Source: Hygrocybe punicea
Lineage: Eukaryota; Basidiomycota; Agaricomycetes; Agaricales; Hygrophoraceae
Direction of reading: 5' to 3'
Length of the DNA: 64,000 nt
Assembly (NCBI GenBank): GCA_963556145.1
Contig: OY744467.1
Coordinates: 558,001 to 622,000 of the forward strand
A program made the position numbers and the translations under genes. The notes below the pieces were generated by a model that saw only the letters and a program-made list of their open reading frames with translations, made no database searches and had not been told where the DNA came from. Each line of letters starts with the position of its first letter. Position 1 is the first letter of the stretch. Of the stretch, positions 43,567 to 55,255 are shown one piece after another.

Positions 43567-44946
43567 TCACTCAGTTGGAGCTGCAACCGCAGCGGCTGCT
43601 TGTCTCTGGGCCCTCTTCTCCTTGATCTTTGCGAGAGCGCTATTCTTTGCAAGCGGCCGTTGAGCCGAGGTATAACTTGGAAAGATATGGCTTGTGAGGA
43701 TGGGCTTGTCATTGGATCCCACTGAGCAGTTGTCAACCTACTCACCGATTCCACCATACCATGAGGTCGTTGACCTCTTCCTTCTCTTCAACATCCTCGA
43801 AAAGTTCCAAAATGCTACTGTAGAAGCGTTCGGAGTCTGTTACCGTGTCGGACCGCGAAAAAACTGCGGAGGAGCTGAGGGCGAACCGAGTCTGGAGCGG
43901 ATTATATAGCGGGTGATAGAAAAACAGAGGCGGGACCAGACAGACCTGAGTCGCTATGTAAGCGAGTGACGCTGGGGTGACACCTGTCATGCCATGGATT
44001 CGTGCATTCCCAGATCGCGTGGCCTTGTTCTCCTTGTCAACGGAACTTGGCGACGTGAATACATGCTTATATGCCTGCAATGAGTCGGTAGATAACAGAG
44101 CAACGAAACAGAGGATAAAATACAATGCACTGAAACGAGAATCGGACTTCTGAACAAGCCCTTCCACGGGTCCTCCGGATCATAATCGTAACCTGCATAT
44201 AGGAAGACTGGCCATTGGTCACCGGAAACTACCATCTCTCCACTTCGCAGCTTCTCTTTAACTCTGTATAAATTAGTGTGAGGCAAGGACGAACCTGAAG
44301 GATAGATTGGATCCACTTACTCAGCATTGGCCCAATCCAAGCCTGCAGGGCAGAGCAGCGCTCCTGTACGTTCATGGTGGAAACCGCGATCCATCTTGAC
44401 ATTGCGCCCAAGTGGTGGGCTGAGGGTTTGGCCTCGAGGTGTTATCCAATCCAATATAGGACCCTTGAGACTTTTCGTGTCATCAGAGCGGGCGCTTGAC
44501 ACCCCCTTTTGTATCTAAGGACAAAAGCCTTGATCAGCGGCAGAAGGATCTTGTTGACTGGACGTACCATTTCAGCTATACTCCCCATATCTTCCCCGTC
44601 ACCGTTCATGAGACGCTGCTCAAGACCTGGGATCATCTGCAACAATGCCTCAAAAACTCGGTGCTCCCTTCTCTGCCTGTGATGACGAACAATTATGCGC
44701 GGTTAAATTAGGGACGGATGATTGAAGCGTGGGAGAGACAAACTCGTAAGTAAAAGCTTCATCCGGCTCTTCCGCCAGTTCTCCCACTCGTAATAGACCG
44801 TTGGTGAGAAGGGCCGAAACACTGCATAATGCATGTATGGTCCGGCCAAAGTGACGGCCGTGATGGACTAACGGATTAGCGAGACAGCTGTAAAGAGGGA
44901 TAAGAGCAGTAAGTTTCCAAATCCAAAAGGTTTGAAAATTCAACAC
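43567..44946 (-). CDS. DUF6698-type protein
   Basis: Minus strand, seven or more short exons. They read HHGRHFGRTIHALCSVSALL and VGELAEEPDEAFTYE; intron; REHRVFEALLQMIPGLEQRL; intron; SSARSDDTKSLKGPILDWIT, VKMDRGFHHERTGALLCPAG and LDWANAE; intron; KLRSGEMVVSGDQWPVFLYA, YDYDPEDPWKGLFRS; intron; SGNARIHGMTGVTPASLAYI; intron; LFEDVEEKEEVNDLMVWWNR; intron; IFPSYTSAQRPLAKNSALAK to the stop at 43567. This order matches the DUF6698 family, which is expanded in Agaricomycetes and has no known function. All joins I checked keep frame. The first exon(s) upstream of 44946 are not identified. Confidence 0.75.
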
Positions 44947-45524
44947 TTACGGGCGTTTTTTTGGCCCAAGTGTAAGGGTGCCCGCCCTTTTACAGCTTGC
45001 TGTGGCCCGGGTGTCCTCCTCCTCAGACATTCAATTTGAATCAATAGTCCAGGAAGACTTGAAAGAAGGAAGAGTCGAAAGGGAAAAGATTTGCGAGTTG
45101 ACGAGTTGACAATACTGCCAGAATTTACTGAATATATACAGCAAAGCTCTCAGGCACCAAGGCTTCTGACTCGACACTGACTCAGAATGACTGGTATTGA
45201 CTCGATTAGACCAAATGGGACCAAACATAGTCTGAGAATCGGACGGGTATAAATGCATCAGTTGACGGTGCTGGTATGTAGCGGTGACCCACCCACCATA
45301 CTCTGTGACTCATGCCTTTGATCCATAGTAGTACCAGTAGTTGCATCTATCTCCATCAAATCTGTACTTCGACCAACGCTGTCCTCCAATTCAATCACAA
45401 TAAGGGCTATGGGCTGAAGGTTTGGAAATGGTGTGTCCTGATGCTTCATTAATGTGTTAGAACGCATAAGCTGATTCTTGACAGGCCGGTAAACGCAGAC
45501 GGCGAACGAGTCCCACCCTCAGAG
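44947..45524. other. Unassigned 5' region
   Basis: It may include the first exons of the DUF6698 gene (a 69-codon minus frame at 45467-45258). Nothing else recognised. Confidence 0.35.
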
Positions 45525-46328
45525 TTGCCCAATCACCGCCTTTCCCATCGGTTCCATGGTCCATGCTGCATTTGCCCAGTGACCAGAGTCTTAGCCCGAG
45601 GGCGGTCCCAATTCATAGAAGCAGCTATCTTGATGGTCAGGACTGGTCGCCTTGCCGGACAGTATGTTGCTTGTTGTGCGCGTGGTAGATGCGGATATAT
45701 GGGTGAGTTTCAGCAGGTTCCGATATTAAGAAAGAAATACTGACCTTGAGTGGAAGTTCACATTGAATGCCTATATGGCAAGATTGGAGTGCCGGTGCAG
45801 TCCTATCCGTCGAGAGGTTGGCATTTCAACATTGTTGAAGTGATGATCATTGATTTCCAGACGCAATACAGATCCTGGAGAACCGCGCCTGCCCGCGTAT
45901 GAACAACTTGAATCAGTCAGTAACGATGCTGAACCGAATCAAAATGGAGGATCCTCACGGCATCGTCTCCAAGGGTCTGATGTATTGAGTGGTGAATTTT
46001 TCACATACCAAGTCAGTTAGCTAGACGCTGAAGAACTGAATCAGACATCAACCTGAATAATTCTACATTGGTAGACATTCCTTCACCCCAGAAACCAGCG
46101 CGTGGTCGTCGTATTCCGTCTACATCACCTGAATTACTCCAATTATTGCAACTCAATTCTCCAGTTCGGCCAGGTTTGAAGGAATCCGACTTTCGCGCCT
46201 TGTTTGCTAGGTGCACCTGTGGCTTGATCATGACACGAAAGGCCTTCAAGAACCATTACTGCCCGAACAAGAAAGCCTTGACGCTTGAGGCCAACGTCAT
46301 TGAGATTACCGATAACGATAGTGATTAG
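45525..46328 (+). CDS. Uncharacterised Agaricomycete protein with GRLAGQYV motif
   Basis: The exon ending at about 45702 encodes LMVRTGRLAGQYVACCARGR and CGYM. After a 48-base intron come VEVHIECLYGKIGVPVQSYP and a second intron (gttggc...tccag), then DPGEPRLPAYEQLESVSNDA. The final exon (to 46328) has SPQKPARGRRIPSTSPELLQ and a small Cys/His cluster CTCGLIMTRKAFKNHYC. I know this pattern only as a hypothetical family in mushrooms. The Cys-x-Cys...His-x2-Cys end may bind zinc. The start and the link to the last exon are uncertain. Confidence 0.5.
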
Positions 46329-46715
46329 TCATGGCCAAAACTTTGTTTTTGTTTTTGTTTTCAATTTTCTGCAATGACATTTAATGGCGTTAATTCTTTA
46401 AATGGGTGATGGAGTCTCAAAGCAGCTGCAAACTGTGATTGTAGAAGAGCGACGCCATTGCTCAAGCACAAACTTGTAATACTGTGTGATTTTCGCGTCA
46501 GCTAACTATGTATAGTTGCGAAGGAAGGAGCTCACGCGATTGCTGTGCCACAGTTGCTTGAATTGACTCTGTTGAATTAACTGGCCCCTCCTCCAAAAGC
46601 CTGAAGGTTTGGTTTTCTAAACTGGGAGTGTAAAAGTGTGTGAATTGACGCTTGCGGGAGCAATACAAATAGATATTGACAAAATGATATTACAGTAGTA
46701 GTGAAAAAATGATAT
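46329..46715. other. Intergenic
   Basis: It starts with a TTTTTG repeat after the stop. No gene seen. Confidence 0.5.
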
Positions 46716-47882
46716 TTATAATTTTTTTATGACAGCAAGCTGCTCTTTGGATAGTGCAATGAACAGGTTGTGGGGTGTGTCGGGTTTTGCGAGGACGCAC
46801 ATCCCCTCCCTGTTCATTTTATCAATCAGAAGAATGTCACCTGTGATTGAGTCACCTTTGATCACCACCACTAGCTCCTGAGGGCCTTGCGGATGTACCG
46901 GGTCGAGAAACTGAATAGGAATGTTCGTGCGCACAGTTGATAGGCGATCACGCATTTGAACATCAACATGTGTTCGATTTCCCCCATTGGATGACGGTAG
47001 GGTGAAACCAAGGCAACCGAATAGTGTACCACCTGCCCATTCTTTAGTAAAAGTCACCATAATCTTTAAGGCATAAAGTTGGCGGTCTGCGAGCCAAAGG
47101 TCCAGATCGGCTATGAAGAAGTCAGACACACAATGCAGAACAGATCGACAGCATGGCGTACCTTCTGCCTTGTCATCCGGCCTTCCAGGTGTCCGCGATG
47201 ATGGGTCCCAAGCGGGACTGACTGGTTCTGAAAACATGTCGACTGGGATGGGGGTAGATGGTGTGAGGGGAGTGGTCGACAGAGGAATGGGTGGTCGCAT
47301 GGGCACGCTAGTTCCCGATCCAGTATACTCTCTCGCCTCCATGACTCGAATTGGGCACTCTTGCAGTGGCAGCAGTGCACCATCGTGGCTGCGATGCATT
47401 AGTTCGGTGCAACGCAACTGGAAACGATAAGACTCACTCAAATATTGTTAAATCCCGAAACTTGAACATGGATTTTCGCACCGTGGCTTCTAACTCCACT
47501 ATGGCGACCCCTCGGAAGTGATTTACGTCTTTGATGATACCTCGGTAGTCCTTGCAGGGTCCTTGAATAACTACAACACGCCGGCCGACTAGTGGATCCA
47601 CAGTGTCACACTGTGCAACCTGTGTGCTAGGAACAGCGTCCGATCGTCCCTCGCAGAAATCAAGATCTCTGACGAGTACCTGTACCTTCAAAAGATGCGT
47701 GAGGGGAGTGAAATGGGGATTATGAATGGGAACGAATTTACCTCGGTGGAGGAGGGCTCATGAAATGTTACTACAGAATTATTGCAAGAAACCACCCAGC
47801 CCGTCTTTCCGATCTCCCGTCCTGACCTGACTTTGACGAAGTCGCTGTTACGGATCGCTTCTGCAGCGGGCTCCGGCAACAA
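46716..47882 (-). pseudogene. Spt5-like KOW protein, C-terminal part
   Basis: Minus strand. The exons carry SDFVKVRSGREIGKTGWVVS (a KOW motif), then VQVLVRDLDFCEG, DPLVGRRVVVIQGPCKDYRG (a second KOW) and RGVAIVELEATVRKSMFKFR. Next come a Pro/Ser-rich linker (PIPLSTTPLTPSTPIPV) and a C-terminal beta-rich domain (SITGDILLIDKMNREGMCVL). KOW motifs bind nucleic acid or ribonucleoprotein; Spt5 itself is a Pol II elongation factor. The mushroom genome families of this type are diverged paralogs. The N-terminal half is at 49.4-50.7 kb on the same strand, separated by about 1.5 kb of unrelated sequence. Confidence 0.62.
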
Positions 47883-48239
47883 TCAACTTAACAGGGGATT
47901 GGTTTCCAGAAGAGAGAACAGCAGTTTCATTGTTGCTTATAACTAAGACAACACTGCTACAAGTGGGGGGGGTCAAGGTCTAATGTCATTGCGAGCTGTG
48001 GGGGTTACCCAAAACAAGATGAGTCTGCCCCAAGAACCGTACATATAGTGGCTGGTCTTGAGGGGAGGTAAATAGGAATACAACCATGAAGCCACAACAT
48101 GTCCAACTCTACCATGTGTTCACCATGAGGCATACATGAGGCGTCCTCATGTCGATGTTCTCGCGATCCAACTGGAGGCCCGGGTGTCGTTGAGGATAGA
48201 AGAGGTCCAGATGACTCGGATGATTTGTCATCGGATCAT

Positions 48240-49137
48240 GTGACATGCAGAATTGCCAATTCGGGGTCTACACTTGCTGTAATGGGCAAGTACGCAGTTT
48301 GGCAAGTGCATTGCATGGTCGGGTCGAAGATGGGTATCGTCCAGTGTAGGATTGGTGATGAGAGTGTCTTGAGGTAGCAGGGACATAGCGACAAGGTCGG
48401 TATAAAGGAAAACAAAGGAATGTATGGAGGGAAAACCAACTAGGATAGTGGGATGGTCGAGGTCAGACATGTGAACAACATAAGCTGTACCGGATGACGA
48501 TGTCTGTGTCAATGACGTATCGAGGGGTGATGTCTTGTCCTGTCTGTGGAACAATGCAGTCCACCTGATGTTGGTATTCATCCAAGAAAGGGTATTGTTG
48601 TAAACGAGTGTGGGAGATATCAAGGTTATAGATGGAAAAGGGTAAATGAATGTGGGTCCAGGTTTCGAGTCATGGCACGAGTGACAAGCTGTGGGAACAA
48701 GTCGTCGGGTACTGCATTGAAGCGGTGTCGTGCGAACAATATGCGATAGGGGTTGGTTCACTGTTTGGGAAGTCGTATGGTCTGTGGTCGAAGTCCAAAA
48801 GAATGTGCTTCGGCAATGGTCGGATTAGAGAGAACAGTGAAATGTCTTGTGATCGGGGATTGTTCAGAGTTCGCATGCAGGTGAGGAATGTCGTCGGATC
48901 GTCAGGGAGGATAATGGTGGGCACAGGGTACGAATATGGAAACCAAATATCCGGGAATGGCAATTGTCAATTACGTGTCGATATATTGTTGAGGTGGAAG
49001 TCAGAAGTATCAATGGTGGAAGGGTTTCGGTACTGATGCCAAAGATAGAACATAACAAGGTAAAAACCGATCAGGAAGGTGATGGCGATGCTGCCAATGA
49101 TGATTACGGTAATTAGCTGTGTTGGGAGTACAGCCAT
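48240..49137 (-). CDS. Hypothetical single-pass membrane protein inside the Spt5-like gene
   Basis: From ATG at 49137: MAVLPTQLITVIIIGSIAIT, continuing through FLIGFYLVMFYLWHQYRNP, one clear membrane helix after a short N-terminus. Open minus-strand frames continue (YPVPTIILPDDPTTFLTCMR, LPKHILLDFDHRPYDFPNSE) with one or two frame changes that may be introns, and reach about 48240. No family recognised. It lies on the same strand as the split Spt5-like gene and between its halves. Confidence 0.4.
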
Positions 49138-49429
49138 TGTAAATCGGTTTGTCGTGGGATGAAGTCAACAATATGTCAGGGCGAGGGAAAAGACAATAGC
49201 GATGATGTCCGTCGGCAAGGAGACTATTCGGGTACAGCAAGGTAACGTGGGGATGTGTCCATGGTCGGTCTGGATTGTTCTAGAAGAAGAAAGGAAGAAA
49301 AGAGAACAAGGACAAGAATAAACAACAATGTCCAAAAGAAGACAAAAGGTAAAGGGGAACGAAAAAGGAAGGTATGGTAAAGTGGAATCGTCATCGTGGG
49401 TAATGGAGTCAGGATCGGAGTTGCGGAGT

Positions 49430-50666
49430 TGAAAAACGTAACAGTCGCCAGGCCGAAAGTGCCTCGTGATATGGACAGCGGGAACATCAATGACATTTTC
49501 CGAAGCACCCATTCCGCTGGGAAGGACCTGGATAATGGCAGCGCTGATGGCATGCACCTCGCCAATCACCCCCGCCCATCGACCCCAAGTGACTTCTACT
49601 CGATCTCCAGGACGTAGAGAAGAATTGGAAATTTGATTAAACGCACCGGAGAGGTCGTTCGATTGAACACCCCCACTTGCCTGAAATTCGAGCAACTCGG
49701 CCACCGTCGGAATGGCCAGTTCCTGAACGAAGTCCTCTAAAATAAATTGTTTCTCGAGGAGGCCGTTCTTGTATATTTCTTTTTGAAACTTCCAACACTG
49801 GTCGCACTTCTCCACCGAATCTGGCCCATATGCGTTGGCAATGCCATCTTGATCAAATAGACGCTTGGGAGGCCGGCTTTTCCGGGCCGCACCCTTCCGC
49901 TTTTTGCGTTCTAATCGCAGGCGAGGGATGAGAGCTACCTTGGCGGATATATGACTCTTAACCGCAAGAACGTAGGCTAGATCCCCACGGTATAGGCCCG
50001 ACGCAATCCGGACCCAGCTCCCTACCTGGGGATTGAAAAAGGACACGGAGAGAGTGAGTAACGATACTGCCTCCTCGATGGGAACGCGGACAATGTCTCG
50101 TATAAAGATATTAGTCTGAGCACGGCAGGCTTCACAAATGTCGCGTTCGGATTTTGCCTCCACATAAATTTTGCCAGGAAGAGAAGGCCGGGTGAAAGCA
50201 GAAAGTATTTTCGGCTGCTGAGAGGAAACTGTGGAGTTAAACAGCAAACGATAGATGATGTTTTGTTCATCCATGCGCTGTTGAGACAACATCAGTACGA
50301 CGGGAAAACTGGAGAAACCGTACTTACGTGGACTGGTACCATCCAGAGCGGGGCATCGTATATAGTTGGGAGCAGGGTAACCTGGGGCACATCCTCTTCC
50401 AGGATATAACGTTGGGCACGCGGTCCATACTTTTCAGTGAACTCTTGGGCAATCCGAGCTAGGTCAGCATCTGGAAGTTCAAGTGGTTGACGATAGAAAA
50501 GATATTCTTCGCCCGAGCGGGCGTGTAAATCCTCGTTTGCAACTGGAACCAAGTTCAAGTTAGCTCGTTGCAATGCTTGCGAGTGATCACCTACAAAGCT
50601 CGCTTTCGCTTGCTTCATCGTCCGAGTCACTGTCCGAGTCATTGTCCAAGTCGGCCGTTGCTTCAA
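49430..50666 (-). pseudogene. Spt5-like KOW protein, N-terminal part
   Basis: Exon 1 (50666 to about 50330) has DADLARIAQEFTEKYGPRAQ and PTIYDAPLWMVPVH, then an intron of 51 bases. Exon 2 gives RMDEQNIIYRLLFNSTVSSQ, the NGN-like PSLPGKIYVEAKSERDICEA, KOW1 VGSWVRIASGLYRGDLAYVL, a basic stretch (RLERKKRKGAARKSRPP) and KOW2 LRPGDRVEVTWGRWAGVIGE. It stops after ITRHFRPGD near 49440, where the next KOW should start. That KOW (SDFVKVRSG) is at 47.87 kb. I read this as one Spt5-like gene interrupted by about 1.5 kb, since no splice pair joining the halves in frame was found. Confidence 0.65.
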
Positions 50667-51368
50667 TGTCTATATAATGCAAGGTATGGTTCTGTCCAGT
50701 GCACCCAATCAATTCTGAACTCTACACTGAAGTAAGCCCCAAGCGTGACTTACATCGACTCTAGCCTTTTTTCTCATTTTACACCAGAGTATTGTGATTG
50801 AATTCGAACATCGACTAAAACTATTTTATTGCATGATAACTTAGGGCCGGTTCATTGTTCGCAAACGTTCATCCCTAATTGAATACGACTACTACTAGTA
50901 GTACGGAGCCTCGGTGTATGCAAGCAACGACTGGGTAGGGTTTTCCTGCACACACTGGCACTGGGCAGAAAATGCAGAGGACAACGGAAAGCATGACTAT
51001 TCAAGCAAGAATTCGTACTTATGCCGCGATTGTTTAGGGCCGGTTCTGAAAAGGCTTGAACCGGCCCTAAACAATCTCTGAATAAAAGTTGAAAGCGTCA
51101 AGTTGAAGAATGCTTTCACTCTTTCTATACCGATACTGGAGTGTAATATACAGTGCTAGTAGTACTAATAGTACCATAGTTGAACAGCAATGACTAAGGC
51201 TAAAAGTACTAAAGGCAAAAGAGGAGTAGGTCTTTCAAAGTTATAATTTTGTGCCTCTGTTGCCAGTGGTTACTCACACATGGCTATCATCATGATAGGC
51301 TCTGGCTGGGGGATCTGAGAGACGGATCCATAACACCAGAAGTGGGGCAGTGCCACTACCAGCCCGAA
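50667..51368. other. Intergenic with TAGGGCCGGTTC repeats
   Basis: TTAGGGCCGGTTC at 50841 and the palindrome at 51028-51076 share the same 12-base motif. CTA/GTA microsatellite bits lie at 50890 and 51150. No gene. Confidence 0.5.
51028..51076. repeat. Perfect 19-bp inverted repeat with 11-base loop
   Basis: GATTGTTTAGGGCCGGTTC, loop TGAAAAGGCTT, then the exact complement. Probably the remnant or joined ends of a small TAGGG-type inverted-repeat element. Confidence 0.85.
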
Positions 51369-52930
51369 AAAACAACGTCGTACCACCAGTCCGCGGTCAG
51401 CGTACCCCTCGATTCTCAAATGACCAAGTCAAACGAATTAAGTTAGCAAAATTGGTTGAACTGGAGGCCAAATTTTTTGAGAAGCGTGCAAAATGGTTTG
51501 GTGATTTTTTGGAGAAGCCCGGCAGTGAGTGTTTCCAGCTAATTGAGTTTTTACTTTCTTTGACAGAAAAAATGATTAGATACAGTTGTATGTAAGGGAA
51601 TTAGGTTAGCGGACTTGCGAGAACGAGCGATCACGCAAGAATGCATTCAAAAAGCCCAACAGCGCTTTGAAGAAATGCAAGCGTCTAATTTTCCTTCTTG
51701 TGGCACTTCCCGGAGATGGGTAGAGGACGTAGAGGATGAGCCTGAATGGCTGGTAATATATGCAGGAGAGCATGAACTTGAAGATACAGAGGATGGAGGT
51801 ACAAAGGGTGAAGGTACAAAGGGTGGAGGTACAAAGGGTAAAGGTACAAAGGATGGAGGTACAGGAGGTGCAGGTACCGGAGGTGGACATCAGGTCAAGG
51901 TTAAGGTCAAGGATGGGTTCAATGTAACTTTGTCATTCCTGATGGTGATACTTGTGATAATGAAGATTTGCAGGAAAAAGAGGTCCAATTCATGCTTGAA
52001 GCAGCACAAGATTTATTTGCGGAGAATCCACCAGTTTGTCCGGAGGTGGGGGACGACAAGCGACATCAAGAGTCAGCACATTATCCATTCCTGGATTACG
52101 ATATACTCTCAGATGAGGAAGATATGGGAAATAAAGAAGTAATAATCGTAATCTTTAAATGTCTCTGGCTGAATCATTTCTGCACAGTTAATGCATGAGA
52201 ACACCAAGGATCCGTTCTCTGCTGATGCTCATGAACCCATAGGGCTAAGGCACGATGTACAGTCATGGCACCAACAAGCACATGAAGTAAGTACTATGGT
52301 TTTGTCAGATTTGATACTTTCTCAAAGTAACTCAGGCCAAGGGGCTCGTTCCCTCTGCTGATCTCCTTGGCACACATAGTGCCCAAAGATTAAAGTCTTC
52401 CCGTTGTTACTTACAAGCCACAGAAAAGCACACATCATATCTCAACAAGATATTGGAACGACTGTGTCCGAAAGAATGGAACCACCTGCAACGAGCTCAC
52501 AAGGCTGGCCGCTGATATCAAGATATCGAACAATCTTGCTTCCTGGGTACAGCTACAGTCTGGAAGCTTCAGGTCGATGTTCACATCGATCAGAATGATT
52601 TTGAGTTGTGTGTTCTGACCTGTGGAGGTAATTTTGTTGGGGGTGGTTTGTATTTACCGGACCTGAATTTGTGCCTAACGCAAGTGCCTCAACCTTTTGA
52701 ATATCTTTTGGGTTGACAGACAACACCTTAGGTACAACCCTGGCGATATTGTTATTATCAGATCACAGTACTTATTCCACGCAATTGGGAAGTGGGACCC
52801 AGGTCCCATGTTGCCCGAACACACCTGTACACCAGGTCGTGTTGCTTGGGTTTATTTCACACATCGTGACGTAGTTTTGGAGTTGGAAGGAAAGCCCAAG
52901 GACTGGGTAATTCTGGGACAAAAAAAATAA
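51369..52930 (+). CDS. Protein with C-terminal 2-oxoglutarate/Fe(II) dioxygenase domain (TET/JBP-like)
   Basis: Multi-exon on the plus strand. The N-terminal part is helical (IKLAKLVELEAKFFEKRAKW, ITQECIQKAQQRFEEMQASN), then an acidic stretch and a GGTKG-type repeat (51793-51885). A middle segment has VQFMLEAAQDLFAENPPVCP. Later exons give LLGTHSAQRLKSSRCYLQAT and KILERLCPKEWNHLQRAHKA. The last part has the dioxygenase core: VDVHIDQND (HxD), CVLTCGGNFVGGGLYLPDL, YNPGDIVIIRSQYLFHAIGK (distal His) and GRVAWVYFTH (Arg), ending at 52930. TET/JBP enzymes oxidise 5-methylcytosine or thymine in DNA and are expanded in mushrooms together with KDZ/Plavaka-era transposons. The exon joins and the class within the dioxygenases are inferred. 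Confidence 0.52.
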
Positions 52931-53374
52931 GACTGGAGTTGGCTAGTTTATTATCATTCCCACTTGGGATCCCACAGTTCATGTTATCGATATTACTTAG
53001 TTGTAAACAGAGATCACTTGTTCAACTTGATATATTCATGCAAATAGCACAAGAGCAGCAACATTACACAACCTAATACGGCCTTGTGATACCACCTCGG
53101 CCCCGTGCACCTTCCCCTCACTGACCAGCTTGACCTGTCGTATAACGACAAATTTGACTGCTCCGGCCTCCGTGAGAAGCCAATACAGCTGGGATGTCCA
53201 AGTCATTGTGTAATGATTGTCACAGGTTTTTTCCCACGACCCGTACCCGTACCCGTCAAAACCCGTGCCCGCCGAGTACGGGGCCGCAGGTCACTCACTA
53301 TGTAGAAAATTTATGATAAGTATTATTAAAATAAAATTGAGAGATGGTCAGGCGTAGGACATAGGAACACCTGC
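52931..53374. other. Unassigned, with ACCCGT repeats
   Basis: 53231-53270 holds ACCCGTACCCGTACCCGTC, similar in flavour to the subterminal region of the hAT element at 28.1 kb. No gene. Confidence 0.35.
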
Positions 53375-54105
53375 TTACCCTACTAACTGTTGCCACCCCA
53401 TGTCCGTCGGCACCAATACATCGTCGTCATCCGTGTCACCCTCCTGGGTACCTCGCGGTTGCCGCACCGACGTCAATTGACGTGACAGAGCGTGTCCGCG
53501 AGGTGCATTTGGAGAGCCGTTGGCCGTGGTGATCCATGTGGGATGTCGGCACAAATGGTGCTGACATGTGGATGTCACCTAACAGGAGTGGGCGTGGTCA
53601 TTGATGACATGCCGCTGTGGTTGTGGGAGGGATGGTTAGTCTTCGCGTTCGCGTTTGTGTTTGCTTTGTGAATGTGGGCATGGGTGTGGTGTGGGCGTTA
53701 TACGTTGTGCGTTGTTGCGGTCGGTGATAGGTGTTGTAAGATAGAACAAATAAAAACTTATCTATCTATGGCAGCGGGGGTGGGTGCACCACTCCCCGCT
53801 GCATTTCTCTTCGTCTTCTGCCATTGTCTGCGGTTGTTGCTGTTGTGTTAAAGGTAAGGTTGCGTCACGCGGATGTGAGCCAACATTTGAGTGATGAAAT
53901 AACCGAACAAAAATGGGTAATATATATAACGTGCAGGACTCACCTTTTTTATGAGAAACCGACCGAAACCCGCACAGGTCACAAGATCCGTGTCAGTCAT
54001 CATGTGCATGAAAGCGAGTGAGCTCTGTTTAGGAGCTGTCGACGACGTCACCATAAATGCAGAGTCACGTTGACGCCTGCCCACCTTTACTATTGTTGCA
54101 TGCAT
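53375..54105 (-). pseudogene. Relic related to the cargo of the hAT element at 25.1 kb
   Basis: On the minus strand: an exon from 54105 (MHATIVKVGRRQRDSAFMVT, FGRFLIKK), a donor gtgagt near 53944, an acceptor caacag near 53843, then MAEDEEKCSGEWCTHPRCH, and a last frame ending GDTDDDDVLVPTDMGWQQLVG at 53375. The stretch CACCTCGC..ACACGC...CACGTCAATTGACGT matches the inside of the 25.1-26.4 kb hAT element base for base over about 55 positions. The EWCTHP motif parallels GWCIHP there. The frames are shifted between the copies, so both are probably decayed. Confidence 0.4.
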
Positions 54106-54368
54106 TTCAATATCCGACTCGCGAGGGCGTCCTCGCCCGAAAGTTGAGGCAGCGCTAGCTATTGAATACGAGAGCTGAGAGAAACCGGTCGTATTTGGCC
54201 TTCACAACGAGTGTTTCCTTCCCGGGGTCCTTGACCCTCCAGAAACTGGCCCAGCAGTACAGGGCCCTCTAAACCATTCCGCCAAGGCATTGCCTACGGT
54301 CGGTGGCTGCAAAGGAAATACAGGGGATGGAAAGCGGCGTGAGTGGGTTTTACGGAATGCCAATGACA
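54106..54368. other. Left flank of the Plavaka element
   Basis: No gene. It may still belong to the element, because its true outer end was not fixed. Confidence 0.4.
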
Positions 54369-54563
54369 TCCTTGGCGTGAAGTGCCTAACCTAAATCGAA
54401 GACAGGATCAGTGTTGAGAAACAGAGAATGAACGGTTCCCAAAGCAAGTGTATTTACGGATTATGTTCTGACGATAACCCGGTCAGCAACGAAAAAGGGG
54501 TGGTTGGACCTCACGTGCACGAGGTCGTAACCTTCGCAGCAAAGTCAATTATAGTCATTTCTT
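54369..54563 (+). repeat. Left terminal inverted repeat of the Plavaka element
   Basis: It pairs with 61121-61313. Inside, a 30-base segment near 54487-54505 differs between arms. Confidence 0.85.
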
Positions 54564-55255
54564 GAGGATTAAAAACAACTAAGTCTACAGTGTACATGGT
54601 TAAACGAGGCAAATACTACGATGTAGGTGGGGGGTTTAAAACTAATTGTTGTGCATGACGTTCGGATGGGTGGCTAAAAAAATACGGCTTCAAGCTTCAG
54701 CTCACGTTTTATTGCAGTAGGGCCAGCTAGAGGTCCTCATACAGGAATTGCACTTGCAAGTCCAGCGCACATCCCGGAGCAGCTCTCCGGATTCTGTTCT
54801 AAGTTCACCCTACCTGAGCCCTAATAGGGTGTTCTCTGCTTTCTATGATACATTCCGCAGATTGTTCCTCTAGCCTGAGATTCACTCTTTGGATTGGAAC
54901 AGCCCATTCATTGGCGGAAGAAAATCCGAGAAGCTTAAAGTTCAGTCATCAAGATCGTTGTAATATACATTTTCACTGTTTCTAAGTCCATAATTCAAAA
55001 ATTTACTGGTAGTACTAGTAGGTGGTAGTGAATTTACAATGTAAGCGGGTACTGCTCAGGCTTGTTAAACTATCGCCGAACCCTCACCATAATGATACTA
55101 TTATTAATAATTGCGGCAAGGCCACTCCTTCACGTGATTTTGGAGGCCTGCCCTAAACAAGTTTGCGACAAAGACAGGCGTGTGACATTTAAGTTCTGTT
55201 TCTTTACTTCAATGATAATAATAATCCAGCCATGATCATAGTCGTTGTGACCGCT
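54564..55255. other. Noncoding interior of the Plavaka element
   Basis: AT-rich. Includes GGTAGTACTAGTAGGTGGTAG at about 55009. No gene. Confidence 0.4.
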
